From NCBI RefSeq assembly GCF_004348995.1, contig NZ_SMKQ01000002.1, positions 62,001 through 126,000 on the forward strand: a stretch of 64,000 nucleotides of DNA. The letters are read 5' to 3'. Source of the stretch: Nonomuraea terrae (lineage in GTDB: Bacteria > Actinomycetota > Actinomycetes > Streptosporangiales > Streptosporangiaceae). Each line of letters begins with the position of its first letter. Positions within the stretch are counted from its first letter, which is position 1. The position numbers were made by a program, and so were the translations under genes. Positions 33,422 to 42,653 of this stretch are shown here, piece by piece. The notes below the pieces were generated by a model. That model saw only the letters and a list, made by a program, of their open reading frames with translations, made no database searches and was not told the origin of the DNA.

Positions 33422-34543
33422 GTGGGCGTCGATATACGGGAAGAGTCGGACGTCGACCAGGTGGCGGGTGAGACGCGGCCGAAGAAGCTGCTGTTGCGTG
33501 CGCTTGCGGGCGAGCGCACCGAGCGACCACCGATCTGGCTCATGCGGCAGGCCGGACGCTATCTGCCGGAGTACCACGACGTCCGCGAGGCTGCGGGCGG
33601 GATGGCGGGGCTGTGCAATTCACCCGAGCATGCGGTCGAGGTCACCTTGCAACCGCTCCGCCGCTTCACGCTCGACGCCGCGATCCTGTTCGCGGATCTT
33701 CCCCAGATCGCGGCGGCGTTGGGGCAGACCTTGGAGTACCGGGTCGGTGACGGGCCCGTCCTCACGCCCCCGATCCGTTCGACTTCGGACATCACCGAGT
33801 TCTTGAGCGCGTCCCGCTTGCACGAAGAACTGGCCCCGATCTATGAGACCGTCAGCCAACTCACTCGCGCATTGCCTGACGAGGTCACGTTGATCGGCTA
33901 TGCCGGCGCGCCATGGACGGTCGCGACTTACATGGTCGAAGGGCGCGGTGGCGGCGGCTCAGAGCACTCCATCGTCAAGCAGTGGGCGCTGAGCGATCCG
34001 GCGGGGTTCCAACACCTGATCGACCTGCTCACGGCGGCCATCATCGAGTTCTTGGACCGTCAGATTCAGGCGGGTGCCGAAGCGATCCAACTCTTCGAGA
34101 GCTGGGCCGGAATACTCCCCGACCCGCTGTTCCGGCGTTGGTGCGTCACGCCGGTTGCCGCCATCGTCGCGGCGCTGAAGGCGAAGCATCCGAGTGTTCC
34201 CATCATCGCCTTTCCGCGCGGCGCGGGGCTTGCCTACAACGGCTTCGCCGAGGCGACCGGCGTGGACTGCGTCGGGCTCGACTCGACAGTACCTGTGGAG
34301 TGGGCCGCGCAGAAGGTGCAGCACGAGCTCGGCCGGTGCGTGCAGGGCAACCTCGACCCCCAGCTCCTGGTCGCGGGCGGGCCTGCACTCCACGCGGAAA
34401 CAGACCGCATCCTGAACGCGCTCAGTGGTGGCCCGTTCGTGTTCAATCTCGGACACGGAATCGTCAAGACCACACCCCCCGAGCATGTGGCCGCTCTCGC
34501 CCAGCAGGTACGGTCCTGGTCCGCAGCGCAGCAGAGAGCCTGA
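33422..34543 (+). CDS. hemE: Uroporphyrinogen decarboxylase (HemE), atypical copy
   Basis: A 373-residue TIM-barrel enzyme that decarboxylates the four acetates of uroporphyrinogen III to coproporphyrinogen. The start is GTG 33422. Signatures are PPIWLMRQAGRYLPEY (substrate Arg), YAGAPWTVATYM, FESWAGIL, IIAFPRGAG, VQGNLDP and FNLGHGIVKTTPPEHV. The LDAAILFAD...AALGQTLEY region and the C-terminus look more like alphaproteobacterial HemE than the usual actinobacterial form, and base composition is lower in GC than the surroundings. No other haem gene is adjacent, so it is probably an acquired second copy. Confidence 0.88.
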   Translation: MGVDIREESDVDQVAGETRPKKLLLRALAGERTERPPIWLMRQAGRYLPEYHDVREAAGGMAGLCNSPEHAVEVTLQPLRRFTLDAAILFADLPQIAAALGQTLEYRVGDGPVLTPPIRSTSDITEFLSASRLHEELAPIYETVSQLTRALPDEVTLIGYAGAPWTVATYMVEGRGGGGSEHSIVKQWALSDPAGFQHLIDLLTAAIIEFLDRQIQAGAEAIQLFESWAGILPDPLFRRWCVTPVAAIVAALKAKHPSVPIIAFPRGAGLAYNGFAEATGVDCVGLDSTVPVEWAAQKVQHELGRCVQGNLDPQLLVAGGPALHAETDRILNALSGGPFVFNLGHGIVKTTPPEHVAALAQQVRSWSAAQQRA

Positions 34544-34701
34544 ACGCGTCGGCGTCGGCTCGTGCGCTCGGCCTACCGGGGCCTAGCCTGGGGCTGAGAT
34601 CTCCGCTCTGGTAACGGTGTGGATCTCGTGGGCCGTGAACGCAGCAGCAGGCAGAGGCCAACGTCAAGGCCCAGGTTGAGGTAACCCGCCGACTCCAGGC
34701 G

Positions 34702-35628
34702 CTACCGAACTCGATTACGGTGCATCCGGTCCACGTCGTGGCTGGGGGCAACGCCGAAGATCCTGCGATACTCGCGGCTGAACTGTGAGGGACTGCTGTA
34801 GCCGACGGTGTAGGCGGCCGTGGCAGCATCGTAGTCGTGGCTGATCATGAGCCGTCGTGCTGCGTAGAGCCGGATTTGCTTCTGGTACTGCAGCGGGGTC
34901 ATCGAGGCGATGGTCTTGAAATGGTGGTGCAGCGAGGACGGGCTCATGTGGACGTGCCGGGCGAGTTCGGCGATCCGCAGGTGTTCGGTGTAGTGCTCAC
35001 GGATCCACGTGATCGCCTGGGCGATCTTGTGTGTCTGGCTCTCGGCGAGGACGAGATGACGGAGCCGCATGCCCTGTTCACTGCTCAGTAGCCGGTACAG
35101 GAGTTCTTGTTCGATCAGCGGGGCGAGGAACGGGATGTCGGCGGGGGTGTCGAGCAGGCGCACGAGCCGCAGGACCACGTCGAAGAGCGGAGCGGACAAG
35201 GCGCAGACGGAGATGGCCGCACCCCCGGGGATCGACCTGGGCGGGGGGAGCCGCATGTCGGCCATCAGGTCGGCCATGCGCTGCAGGTGGAGCTCGTACG
35301 CGATGCTCAGATACGGCCGGTCGGGAGTGGCTTCGGTGACCGTACTGATGAGAGGCAGGTCCATGGCGGTGATCAGGCCATGGGTACCGCCGTAGGAGTA
35401 GGTGCGCTCACCCAGGACGACCTGCTTGCTCCCCTGAGTGGGCAGCACCAACTGGGCCTTGGCGACGTCGCACTCCGGCTCTGTGGGTGAGGAGTACCGG
35501 TACAGCGACATTCCCGGGATGGTGGTGTGCTGCTTGCCGTTGGAAGAGGTCAGCTTCCCGATCAGGGTGGTGAGCTCACCGCGGGCATGTTCCAGCCGTG
35601 CGCTGGGCGGTAGCGGCATTGGCGTCAT
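34702..35628 (-). CDS. AraC-family transcriptional regulator (AraC_N type)
   Basis: A 308-residue regulator. The N-terminal domain (about 20-180) is of the AraC_N/cupin-like type, with VLPTQGSKQVVLGERTYSYG. C-terminal AraC HTH pair (about 205-300): HLRIAELARHVHMSPSSLHH and AAYTVGYSSPSQFSREYRRI, then FGVAPSHDV. Such regulators frequently control SDR or aldo-keto reductase genes in response to aldehydes or phenolics; three SDR genes lie downstream in the region. It converges on hemE. Confidence 0.87.
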   Translation of the reverse strand: MTPMPLPPSARLEHARGELTTLIGKLTSSNGKQHTTIPGMSLYRYSSPTEPECDVAKAQLVLPTQGSKQVVLGERTYSYGGTHGLITAMDLPLISTVTEATPDRPYLSIAYELHLQRMADLMADMRLPPPRSIPGGAAISVCALSAPLFDVVLRLVRLLDTPADIPFLAPLIEQELLYRLLSSEQGMRLRHLVLAESQTHKIAQAITWIREHYTEHLRIAELARHVHMSPSSLHHHFKTIASMTPLQYQKQIRLYAARRLMISHDYDAATAAYTVGYSSPSQFSREYRRIFGVAPSHDVDRMHRNRVR

Positions 35629-36077
35629 GGTGTATCCCGACAGCGGGTGTCACGTGTGCAGGATTTCCAAAGGGCGTTCTGATACCAGCCTAGGCGCTGG
35701 ATTCCGCAGGCACTCGGCCGGGCCGCCCGTTCCACGGGTCCCCATCTGCAGGATCGTGCATGATTCTCGGAGCATCTTGCTAGGACGCGCGGTGCTCGGC
35801 CGCCTAGCATCGACAAGGGAAGCCGCCGTTCTCGGCAGACAGCTTGGACGACAGCCGCGCACCTCAAGCGCTGCCGCTTCCCGCGAGCAAATCGCGGGTG
35901 CGGCGCTCGTCTGGGGCGCCGAGCCTTCTGTCCGGGCGTACCCGCCGGCGCACGGGACGGCGTAGTGGCATCCCCCGTTCTTCCCCATGCCACACAACGC
36001 TCACGCGAGTGACTCGGCGCCATATTTGACGAATGTGTCAGATACGGCCGAGTAGATCAGAATGGGGAGCCTGGGGC
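35629..36077. other. Intergenic region, no gene recognised
   Basis: 449 bp between the AraC gene (minus) and the STAS gene (plus). Short open frames on both strands have no family resemblance. A dyad TGAC-N6-GTCA at 36028-36041 lies just upstream of the STAS gene and may be an operator. Promoters of both genes are expected here. Confidence 0.4.
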
Positions 36078-36452
36078 ATGGACAAGCATGATCAGCCGCA
36101 GTCGCTGCAGTTTGCGACGCACTCCGCAGCTTGGGGCGCCGTGCTGGCCTTGCGGGGAAGTTTGGATTACGAAACTTCGGCGCGGCTAGGGGTGGCGCTT
36201 GAGCGGATGCTCGGACAGCACGATTTGTCCACTGTTGTACTGGATCTGTCGGAGCTCGAGTTCTGCGACTCTTCCGGTATAGGCGCGCTGGCAATGGCGT
36301 GGAAGCGGATGCGCAGGGATGGCCGCCACCTGGCTTTGGCCGGTGCTCATGGACTGTGCGGACGGGCCCTGCAACGGACGGGCCTCCACCAGGTCTTCGC
36401 GCAGTACCCCACGTTGGCGGAGGCCGATGCCGCGCTGTCTGCGAGACGGTGA
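36078..36452 (+). CDS. STAS-domain anti-sigma factor antagonist
   Basis: A 124-residue single STAS domain. ATG 36078 was chosen because it follows a G-rich ribosome site and gives the normal family length. The core has VLALRGSLDYETSARL, TVVLDLSELEFCDSSGIGAL (phosphorylatable Ser in the DSSG loop), and a C-terminal helix LAEADAALSA. It would bind an anti-sigma kinase of the RsbW type when unphosphorylated. No partner kinase or SigB-type factor is adjacent. Confidence 0.87.
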   Translation: MDKHDQPQSLQFATHSAAWGAVLALRGSLDYETSARLGVALERMLGQHDLSTVVLDLSELEFCDSSGIGALAMAWKRMRRDGRHLALAGAHGLCGRALQRTGLHQVFAQYPTLAEADAALSARR

Positions 36453-36599
36453 CGACGGCAGAAGGCAGATCCATGCGTCCCTGCCGATGTCCCCGATGGG
36501 CGGCACGCCCGGACGGCGCGGCGACGTCATCGAGCACGCAACGGGCCAGGAGCCCTGAACAGCTGTGTGGGAGATCAAAGGCCCAGGCCCACTGGAGTA

Positions 36600-37601
36600 T
36601 TACACCTTGCTGCCGGTCAACTGTTCGCTCAGGTTCCACAGGCGGTCGGCGAGCTGCGGGTCGACGGCGTAGGACATCACCCCGACGGGTGTCTCCACCC
36701 GACCCGTCATCACGTCGATGCTCTCGTCGTGTGAGGTGAGCAGCGGGGAGATCTCGTTGTTCTCGCAGTAGACGCCGCCCATGCCGTCGAGTTGCGGCGC
36801 GGTGGCGCACCAGAGGGTGGTCGACGCCCCCTGTTCGGCGGTCTTGCGGCCCGACTGCGGGTCGATGACGCGGTTGCCGTGCTCGTCGACGAGGCCATTC
36901 GTTCGCAGATACTCCGGCGTGGTCCACGGGCTGAGGTTGGTGCCGATGATGAGGCCCGGGTGCAGGGAGAAGCCGCGGATGTCGTCGGCCTCGCCGCGCT
37001 GGTCCAGCCCGACCGCGAACAGGATGTTGGCCGTCTTCGACTGGCCGTAGCCCAGCCAGCCGTCGTACTCGCGTCGTTCGAAGTTCGGGTCGTCGAAGAC
37101 CACGGGCGAGAGGTGGTGTGCCCAGGCCGAGACCGTGACTACCCGCGCGCCCCTGGCCCGGCGCAGGGCGGGCCAAAGCCGTGTGGTGAGTTGGAAGTGT
37201 CCCAGGTGGTTCGTGGCGAACTGCGCCTCGTACCCTCGGGCGTCCCGGGTCAGCGGTACGTTCTGGATCCCCGCGTTGTTGACCAGGATGTGCAGCGGCC
37301 GCCCGGTGGCGAGGAACCTGTCGGCGAACGCGTCGATCGAGGCCGGATCCATCAGGTCCAACTGGTCGATCTCGACGCCGTCGATCCCCGCGAGCATGTC
37401 GCGGGCACGGCCTGGGGAGCGCACCGGAACGACGACGGTGGCGCCGGCAGAGCGCAGGGCACGGGTGGTCTCCAGGCCGAGGCCGGAGTGGCCGCCGGTG
37501 ACGATTGCGGTTCTGCCCGAGAGGTCTATCCCCTTGATGACGTCGGCAGCGGTGGACGCGGCGCCGAAACCGGAGCCGATCGGTTGTTGTGGACTGGGCA
37601 T
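36600..37601 (-). CDS. Short-chain dehydrogenase/reductase (retinol-dehydrogenase-like)
   Basis: A 333-residue Rossmann-fold oxidoreductase. ATG 37601 follows AAGGAG. Cofactor motif TGGHSGLG, NNAG (NNAGIQN), and the catalytic YGQSK (Tyr-x-x-x-Lys). An Arg after the second strand (VPVRSPGRA) suggests NADP(H). It is close to the SDR at 40.3 kb in sequence (DLSGR/QxAIVTG, AxFATNHLGHF, GYGQSKTA), so the two are probably paralogues. Substrate unknown, likely an aldehyde or ketone. Confidence 0.88.
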   Translation of the reverse strand: MPSPQQPIGSGFGAASTAADVIKGIDLSGRTAIVTGGHSGLGLETTRALRSAGATVVVPVRSPGRARDMLAGIDGVEIDQLDLMDPASIDAFADRFLATGRPLHILVNNAGIQNVPLTRDARGYEAQFATNHLGHFQLTTRLWPALRRARGARVVTVSAWAHHLSPVVFDDPNFERREYDGWLGYGQSKTANILFAVGLDQRGEADDIRGFSLHPGLIIGTNLSPWTTPEYLRTNGLVDEHGNRVIDPQSGRKTAEQGASTTLWCATAPQLDGMGGVYCENNEISPLLTSHDESIDVMTGRVETPVGVMSYAVDPQLADRLWNLSEQLTGSKV

Positions 37602-37971
37602 GTCAGATTTCTCCTTGAAAAAGCTGCTGCAGACCGCGTCTGCCTCGCGCCTCTCGGGCGATGCATGCGCGCTCGTCACGTTTCTGTTCGGCGCGGGTCG
37701 CCGTCATGGTCGCGTTCCGCGGCGGTGGTCCTCGCGGCGTGGGTGAGCAGAACGCCGATGGTGAGGACGTCGGCCAGTTCGGGCACGGCCTCGATCAGCT
37801 GTCGATGTCGCAGGCCGGCGCAACCGCGGGATGCGGCCGGGAGACGGGTCGCGACGGCGAGAATGCGGCGGACGTCGTCCTTGTTGGCTTTCGGTATCGC
37901 GTTCTGCGGGGCCGTGTTGTCTTCAAGGACGCCACCACACGCCCCCGGTCACGGAGAGACGGGTGCAGACG
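37602..37971. other. Intergenic region with a startless open stretch
   Basis: 370 bp between two minus-strand SDR genes. On the minus strand about 85 codons (about 37930 to 37675) stay open, with coding-like residues DDVRRILAVATRL and IEAVPELADVLTIGVLL, but an in-frame TGA precedes them and no start codon with a ribosome site is seen. It may be a gene remnant. I cannot name it. Confidence 0.35.
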
Positions 37972-38817
37972 TCACGACATCGCTGTCGAGCGGCTGAGCG
38001 TCTCCCAAGTGACCATGTCGGCCAGCAGGGACTCGTGGTGGGCCCGCAGCGCATCGACCGCGTCGCCGCCGAGTACGAGGCGGAGCGGCGGGTTCTCGGC
38101 GTCGAGCACCTTGATGATGGCCGCGGCGCCCTTCGCGGGGTCACCTGGTTCTTTGCCCGCGGTAGCCGCGACCATCTGCCGGAGACCCCCCGAGGTCGCC
38201 TGGTAGGCCGGGTTCTCGGGGGCCAGAACCATGTTGTCGGTGATCTTGGTGCGGAACATGCCCGGTTCCACCAGCAGTACCCGAACGCCCAGGGGTGCCA
38301 GTTCACTCGACAGCGCCTCGCTGAATGCCTCGAGCGCGTGCTTCGCGGCGTCGTAGCCGCCCAGCCCCGGGTAGGTCATCCGGCCGCCCAGCGAGCTCAT
38401 CTGCACGATCGTCCCGCTGCCCTGCTCGCGCATCAGGGGGACGATCGCCTTGGTGACCTCCGCGGCACCGAAGAAATTGACCTCCATCAGCGAGCGCAGC
38501 TGCTCCATCGAGGTTTCCTCGACGGCCCCGATCATGGTGAACCCGGCGTTGTTCACCAGGACGTCGATGCGACCGAACACAGCCAGCGTCGCCTGTGCCG
38601 CGGCCTGGACGGATGCCGGGTCCGTGACGTCCAGTGCCGCCGTGCTGACCCGGTCGCCGCCGATCTCCGCAAGGTCGGCGAGCGTCTCCGGGCGGCGCGC
38701 GGTGGCCATGACCCGGTCGCCGGCGGCCAGCGCGGCCAGCGCGACCTCCCGGCCGAACCCGGTCGAGCAGCCCGTGATCAACCAGACGCGGCCCTGCGTT
38801 TCGTTCGTCATTCCCAT
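37972..38817 (-). CDS. SDR oxidoreductase, classical type
   Basis: A 281-residue short-chain dehydrogenase. ATG 38817 has GAAGGG 5 bp upstream; ATG 38811 is also in frame. Motifs are WLITGCSTGFGRE (cofactor), NNAGFTMIGAVEE, Ser in VQMSSLGGR, and the YDAAK catalytic pair. The TGCSTGFG glycine loop with VMATARRP points to NADP(H). It is divergent from the LysR gene 94 bp away and is the likely target of that regulator. Confidence 0.9.
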   Translation of the reverse strand: MGMTNETQGRVWLITGCSTGFGREVALAALAAGDRVMATARRPETLADLAEIGGDRVSTAALDVTDPASVQAAAQATLAVFGRIDVLVNNAGFTMIGAVEETSMEQLRSLMEVNFFGAAEVTKAIVPLMREQGSGTIVQMSSLGGRMTYPGLGGYDAAKHALEAFSEALSSELAPLGVRVLLVEPGMFRTKITDNMVLAPENPAYQATSGGLRQMVAATAGKEPGDPAKGAAAIIKVLDAENPPLRLVLGGDAVDALRAHHESLLADMVTWETLSRSTAMS

Positions 38818-38883
38818 GCCCTTCAACGTGGTGTTTACCGAGGTCAATGGTGGTTGTGGAACGCCAAAGCCGTCCAACACCTA

Positions 38884-38902
38884 CTACCTGTCGCGGTTGT
38901 AG
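38884..38902. promoter_or_regulatory. LysR-type T-N11-A binding box
   Basis: CTAC-N11-GTAG (38884-38902) is a perfect dyad with the T-N11-A spacing of LysR regulator sites. It ends 9 bp before the lysR start in the divergent region shared with the SDR gene. Autoregulation and control of the SDR are inferred. Confidence 0.6.
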
Positions 38903-38911
38903 GATTTTCTT

Positions 38912-39814
38912 GTGACCCCTGATCTTCGGCAGCTGAGGTATTTCGTCGCCGTCGCCGAGGAGTCCAGTTACACACGCGCTGCCGAGCGACTCATGATCAG
39001 CCAGCAGTCCCTGTCCCAGCAGATCGCCCTGCTGGAACGCATGCTCGGTGCGAAGCTGTTCGACCGCGACACCCGGGGCACCAGCCTGACCGCTGTGGGT
39101 GTGCTGTTCCTCCCCGAGGCCCGTGCGGTGCTCGAGCGAGCCGACGAAGCCATCGACGTCGTGGCACGAGCCGTGCGTGGCGAGGTCGGCAGCCTCCGCC
39201 TCGCCTTCCTCGCCACCACCACGAACTACCTGCTTCCCCCGGTGGTTCGTGCCGTCCGGCAACGACTGCCGGGAATCAGGCTGACGACGGAGGAGACAAC
39301 GATCGCACCTCTGGTTGAAGGCGTACTCAAAGGCCGCTACGACGTCGCGTTCACCCGGCCTCCGCTGGTGGCCGGTCTGGAGACCAGGACGCTGATCAGC
39401 GAGCCGGTATGCGCCGTCCTGCCCGAGGAGCATCCGCTCGCCGGACGATCCGAGTTGACGCTGGGTGAGCTGGCCGGCGAACGGTGGGTGCTGACCCCGC
39501 GGAGCTCATGGGAGCCTTGGCACCAGGCGTTCGACCACTCTTTCCGTACGGCGGGATTCACCCCTGACGTGGTCCAGCGGGACACGAGCGTGCAAGGGCT
39601 TCTCGGCCTCGTGGCGGCCGGTGTCGGGATAACCCGGCTCGCCAGGTCCGCGAGCAGTCTCCGGCGCACCGGTGTGGTGTTCGTACCGCTGACCGGTGAG
39701 TTCGTGCCCACCGAGATGGTCTGGTTGTCCGGCGACACCTCACCCGCGTTGCGCGGTCTGCTGGACGTGGTCACCGAACTGGCCGCTTCCACCGACCTCA
39801 CCGAGTCCGGCTGA
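38912..39814 (+). CDS. LysR-family transcriptional regulator
   Basis: A 300-residue LTTR. GTG 38912 start. The N-terminal winged helix has LRQLRYFVAVAEESSYTRAA and ISQQSLSQQIALLERMLG; the effector domain of two alpha/beta lobes follows (LRLAFLATTTNYLLPPVV, YDVAFTRPPLVAGLETR). It is divergent from an SDR oxidoreductase, the classic LysR arrangement in which the regulator activates the neighbour in response to a substrate or product. Confidence 0.92.
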   Translation: MTPDLRQLRYFVAVAEESSYTRAAERLMISQQSLSQQIALLERMLGAKLFDRDTRGTSLTAVGVLFLPEARAVLERADEAIDVVARAVRGEVGSLRLAFLATTTNYLLPPVVRAVRQRLPGIRLTTEETTIAPLVEGVLKGRYDVAFTRPPLVAGLETRTLISEPVCAVLPEEHPLAGRSELTLGELAGERWVLTPRSSWEPWHQAFDHSFRTAGFTPDVVQRDTSVQGLLGLVAAGVGITRLARSASSLRRTGVVFVPLTGEFVPTEMVWLSGDTSPALRGLLDVVTELAASTDLTESG

Positions 39815-40275
39815 CCCCCACGCCGCACCTGCCCGGACCAGGGGCCACCGCGTCCATCGCGTGGAGCCGGCAACAGGCGCAAAGGGAGGTGCTCCGAGCA
39901 CCGCAATGAGCTCACAGGATCGGGCTGTGACCGTTGCAGGCAACTCATGTTGGACGGAGCAAGCCGCGCCCCGACACAATTGCCCTTGTCAACCACTGTG
40001 CTGACGAGATGCGCTGCCGGCGGCGGCCTGGCCACGTTCGCATTCCGCATCACCGACCCCGACAACGGGACGAGCGCGGCTGCTCCACAGCGACTACCCG
40101 GCCGCAGCGGACCGGCACCGAACACGCTCGACCCCAGGTGCCGCCCTGACCGCCCGTCCACGAGCTGCCACAGGGCTCGCACCACCGCGACTGCGCAGGT
40201 GGATGCGGCCCCGCCCCACCGTGCCGCCGACGACGACTTTCTGCGACTCGGCGCCATCCGACAAGGAACATTCTC
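39815..40275. other. Intergenic region, no gene recognised
   Basis: 461 bp between lysR and the next SDR, both on the plus strand. Reading frames here are short and resemble no family. A -35-like TTGACA on the minus strand (39990-39985) and an ACAAGGAA ribosome site just before 40276 are the only signals noticed. Confidence 0.4.
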
Positions 40276-41202
40276 ATGACCGTGCTCATCACCACACCGT
40301 TCAACGCTGACAGCACCGCTGCCGACGTTGTCGCCGGCCGAGACCTGTCCGGGCAGCGAGCCATCGTGACCGGAGCGTCCTCGGGGATCGGGATCGAAAT
40401 CGCCCGGGCACTCGCCTCAGCCGGAGCGGAGGTGACCTTGGCTGTGCGCGATACCGGTGCCGGCGATCAGGTCGCCCGGGACATCGCGGCGAGCACCGGC
40501 AACGCAACGGTCCGCGTCGCGCGCCTGGACCTGTCCGACCTCAAATCGGTGGGCGCGTTGGTCGCGGCCTGGAGCGGCCCCCTGCACATCCTGGTCAACA
40601 ACGCCGGCGTGTGCTTCCCACCCGAGACACACAATGCTCAGGGCCTGGAGACGCAGTTCGCCGTCAACCACTTGGGGCATTTCGCGCTCACCACCGGCTT
40701 GCACCCGGCGCTCGCTGCTGCCGGACGCGCGCGATTGGTCACCCTCAGCTCGGATGCCCACATCTACGGACCCGTCGACTTCGACGACCTCAACTTCCGC
40801 GATCGGCCGTACGATCCAGTCGTCGCCTACGGCCAGTCCAAGACCGCCACCGCGCTGTTCGCCGTCGAGGCCCAGCGGCGCTGGTCCGCCGACGGTGTCA
40901 CCGCCAACACCGTGCACCCCGGGCCGATCAGGACCAACCTCGACCGGCACCTGAGCGCTGCGGCCCAGGCCGCGCTGCCCGACTTCGACTACCGGACGGC
41001 CGAGCAGGGCGCGGCCACCCCGACCCTTCTGGCCACCTGGCCCCCTCTGGAAGGCAAGGGCGGAATGTACTTCGAGAACGGCAACCAGGCCGTACGCAAC
41101 GAGCCCGGCCAGAGCACCGGAGTCGCAGACCACGCACTGGACCCCGAAGCGGCCGAGCGCCTGTGGCACGTATCCCTCGACCTGCTCGCCGCCGCCCGCT
41201 GA
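40276..41202 (+). CDS. Short-chain dehydrogenase/reductase, paralogue of the 36.6-kb SDR
   Basis: A 308-residue SDR. ATG 40276 follows ACAAGGAAC. Cofactor motif TGASSGIG, NNAGVCFPPE, Ser in VTLSSDAHIYG, catalytic YGQSK. The C-terminal VRNEPGQSTGVADHALDP resembles the end of the 36.6-kb SDR. Probably NADP(H)-dependent (AVRDTGAG after strand 2). The cluster of three SDR genes with AraC and LysR regulators suggests a carbonyl-detoxifying or catabolic patch. Confidence 0.9.
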   Translation: MTVLITTPFNADSTAADVVAGRDLSGQRAIVTGASSGIGIEIARALASAGAEVTLAVRDTGAGDQVARDIAASTGNATVRVARLDLSDLKSVGALVAAWSGPLHILVNNAGVCFPPETHNAQGLETQFAVNHLGHFALTTGLHPALAAAGRARLVTLSSDAHIYGPVDFDDLNFRDRPYDPVVAYGQSKTATALFAVEAQRRWSADGVTANTVHPGPIRTNLDRHLSAAAQAALPDFDYRTAEQGAATPTLLATWPPLEGKGGMYFENGNQAVRNEPGQSTGVADHALDPEAAERLWHVSLDLLAAAR

Positions 41203-41351
41203 GCCAGGGACGACAACGCCGCGCGCTCGCAGAGATCATGGCCCAGGTCCGCTGACAGACATCCGGACACGCCCACCCGCCTCAGCGACCACGACGTCGT
41301 TCAGGCGGCCGCCAGGAGCATGTCGAGGCGGGGCCGCGTCCCGCCTCGACC

Positions 41352-41648
41352 TCAGCCGCGCGTGCGGATCAGCATGACGAGCCCGGCGATGAACGACCCG
41401 AGCAGGACCGGCGACACGACCGCGAGGCCGCCCCACACGACGAGGCCGAGATAGCCGAGCGCGGACGAACTGTGCGTCGGGTCGGCGTCAGCGGCCGCGA
41501 ACAGCCCCAGGCCGAGGACGACACCGGCCACCGTGAGCGCGATCGGCGTCCACAGGAGCACGTGGGCCCACAAACGGTACCTCCGACTGTAGACACGCCG
41601 GGCCGACCGCACGTTCGGCTGTGGGGGATACCCGACGGATTCGCTCAT
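41352..41648 (-). CDS. Small two-helix membrane protein
   Basis: A 98-residue protein with a polar N-terminus and two long hydrophobic helices (about residues 28-50 and 65-92: WTPIALTVAGVVLGLGLFA, LVVWGGLAVVSPVLLGSFIA). ATG 41648 was selected as the only start that keeps a short cytosolic leader. No family recognised. It follows the 223-residue protein below on the same strand by 95 bp and may share its transcript. Confidence 0.6.
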   Translation of the reverse strand: MSESVGYPPQPNVRSARRVYSRRYRLWAHVLLWTPIALTVAGVVLGLGLFAAADADPTHSSSALGYLGLVVWGGLAVVSPVLLGSFIAGLVMLIRTRG

Positions 41649-41743
41649 GCCCCATTTGTACCAGCCCGCATGGTCCCCACACCGGACAAGACTCCCATCC
41701 CCCGCCTCCCACCGCCGCGTCACGGGCGAGCCGCACCGGCCCG

Positions 41744-42415
41744 TCAGTCCTTCCTGCGGTCCCAGGGGTCGCCGATCCAGCCGTCGAAGGACGGGATCAG
41801 GGCCGCGAGGGCGGCTCCGAGCCGCCAGTCCAGCTCCGGTGCGAACAGATGCACCGTGTCCCCGGACGACCTGAACTCCAGCGGGACCTGTCCGCCGGAG
41901 CGCCACTTGATGCGGCGGGGGCCACGCGGGTAGTCGCCGCCGCCGTTGAACAGGGCGGCCACGAGGATGATCGGCAGCAGGGGCGAGCACAGCCACCACA
42001 CGCACCACCAGAAGAGCCGGCCCTTGTATCCCACCGCGTCCGGGCTGCCGGCCCGGCTCACCGTCCAGCGTGAGCGCAGTCCCCGGCTGAACGCCTTGTC
42101 GCGGGTGAACATACCGAGCGGTTCACCCTGCGGGCCGAGCACCTGGAACTGTGTCCGCCCGCTGCCCGCGGAGACGGTGACCAGGGTGGCGACCCTCGCC
42201 TGGCGGTGCTCGTCCGCCCACAGGACGAAGGAGCGGGCTCCCGTCTTCCGGACCGCGAGGTAGGCGGATATGCCGTTGGGCGGCAACTCGCGTTCCACAT
42301 AAGCGACCGGCCGCGAAGTTCCCGATCCGTCGGAGAAGCTGATCAGGCAGTCGAGCTGCCCGCCAGGGGCGGTCCTCAGTCGCCGCAGCGCTTGTAAGTT
42401 GAGAGTACGGGTCAC
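41744..42415 (-). CDS. Uncharacterised protein with one or two membrane segments
   Basis: A 223-residue protein of unknown function with a GTG start at 42415. The N-terminal half is beta-rich (QFQVLGPQGEPLGMFTRDKA) and recalls phospholipid-scramblase/LURP-like folds, where a barrel surrounds a hydrophobic helix. A strong membrane stretch is LFWWCVWWLCSPLLPIILVA (about 135-155). The C-terminal part ends with a Trp/Asp-rich DGWIGDPWDRRKD. The fold suggestion is weak. Confidence 0.55.
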   Translation of the reverse strand: MTRTLNLQALRRLRTAPGGQLDCLISFSDGSGTSRPVAYVERELPPNGISAYLAVRKTGARSFVLWADEHRQARVATLVTVSAGSGRTQFQVLGPQGEPLGMFTRDKAFSRGLRSRWTVSRAGSPDAVGYKGRLFWWCVWWLCSPLLPIILVAALFNGGGDYPRGPRRIKWRSGGQVPLEFRSSGDTVHLFAPELDWRLGAALAALIPSFDGWIGDPWDRRKD

Positions 42416-42653
42416 CCGACGGGCTCCTTCACGCGTGTCTGTGTCGAACGATCAGCACGAAGGTACGCCCACGCGGTCCCAGTTCGCTCATCCGTCCGCG
42501 CCCGTCCAGGGCGAGTGCGTCGGTGATGCAGGAGGCCAGTCCTGCGTGCCGCCGGTCCGCGCGTTCGTGGTGAGCGCCGAAGTCGTGGGCGAGGACGGCT
42601 CCCGATGAACTGACCGCGGCGGCGGCGCCTCCTTGAAGGCCTGTCAGAGCAGG

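Noticed and set aside
33107-33577. Minus-strand frame with a C-terminal ASAVGSRRFVILCQEWDPSE
   Set aside because: It overlaps the hemE start and the strong hairpin; the upstream part is low-complexity and no family is recognised.
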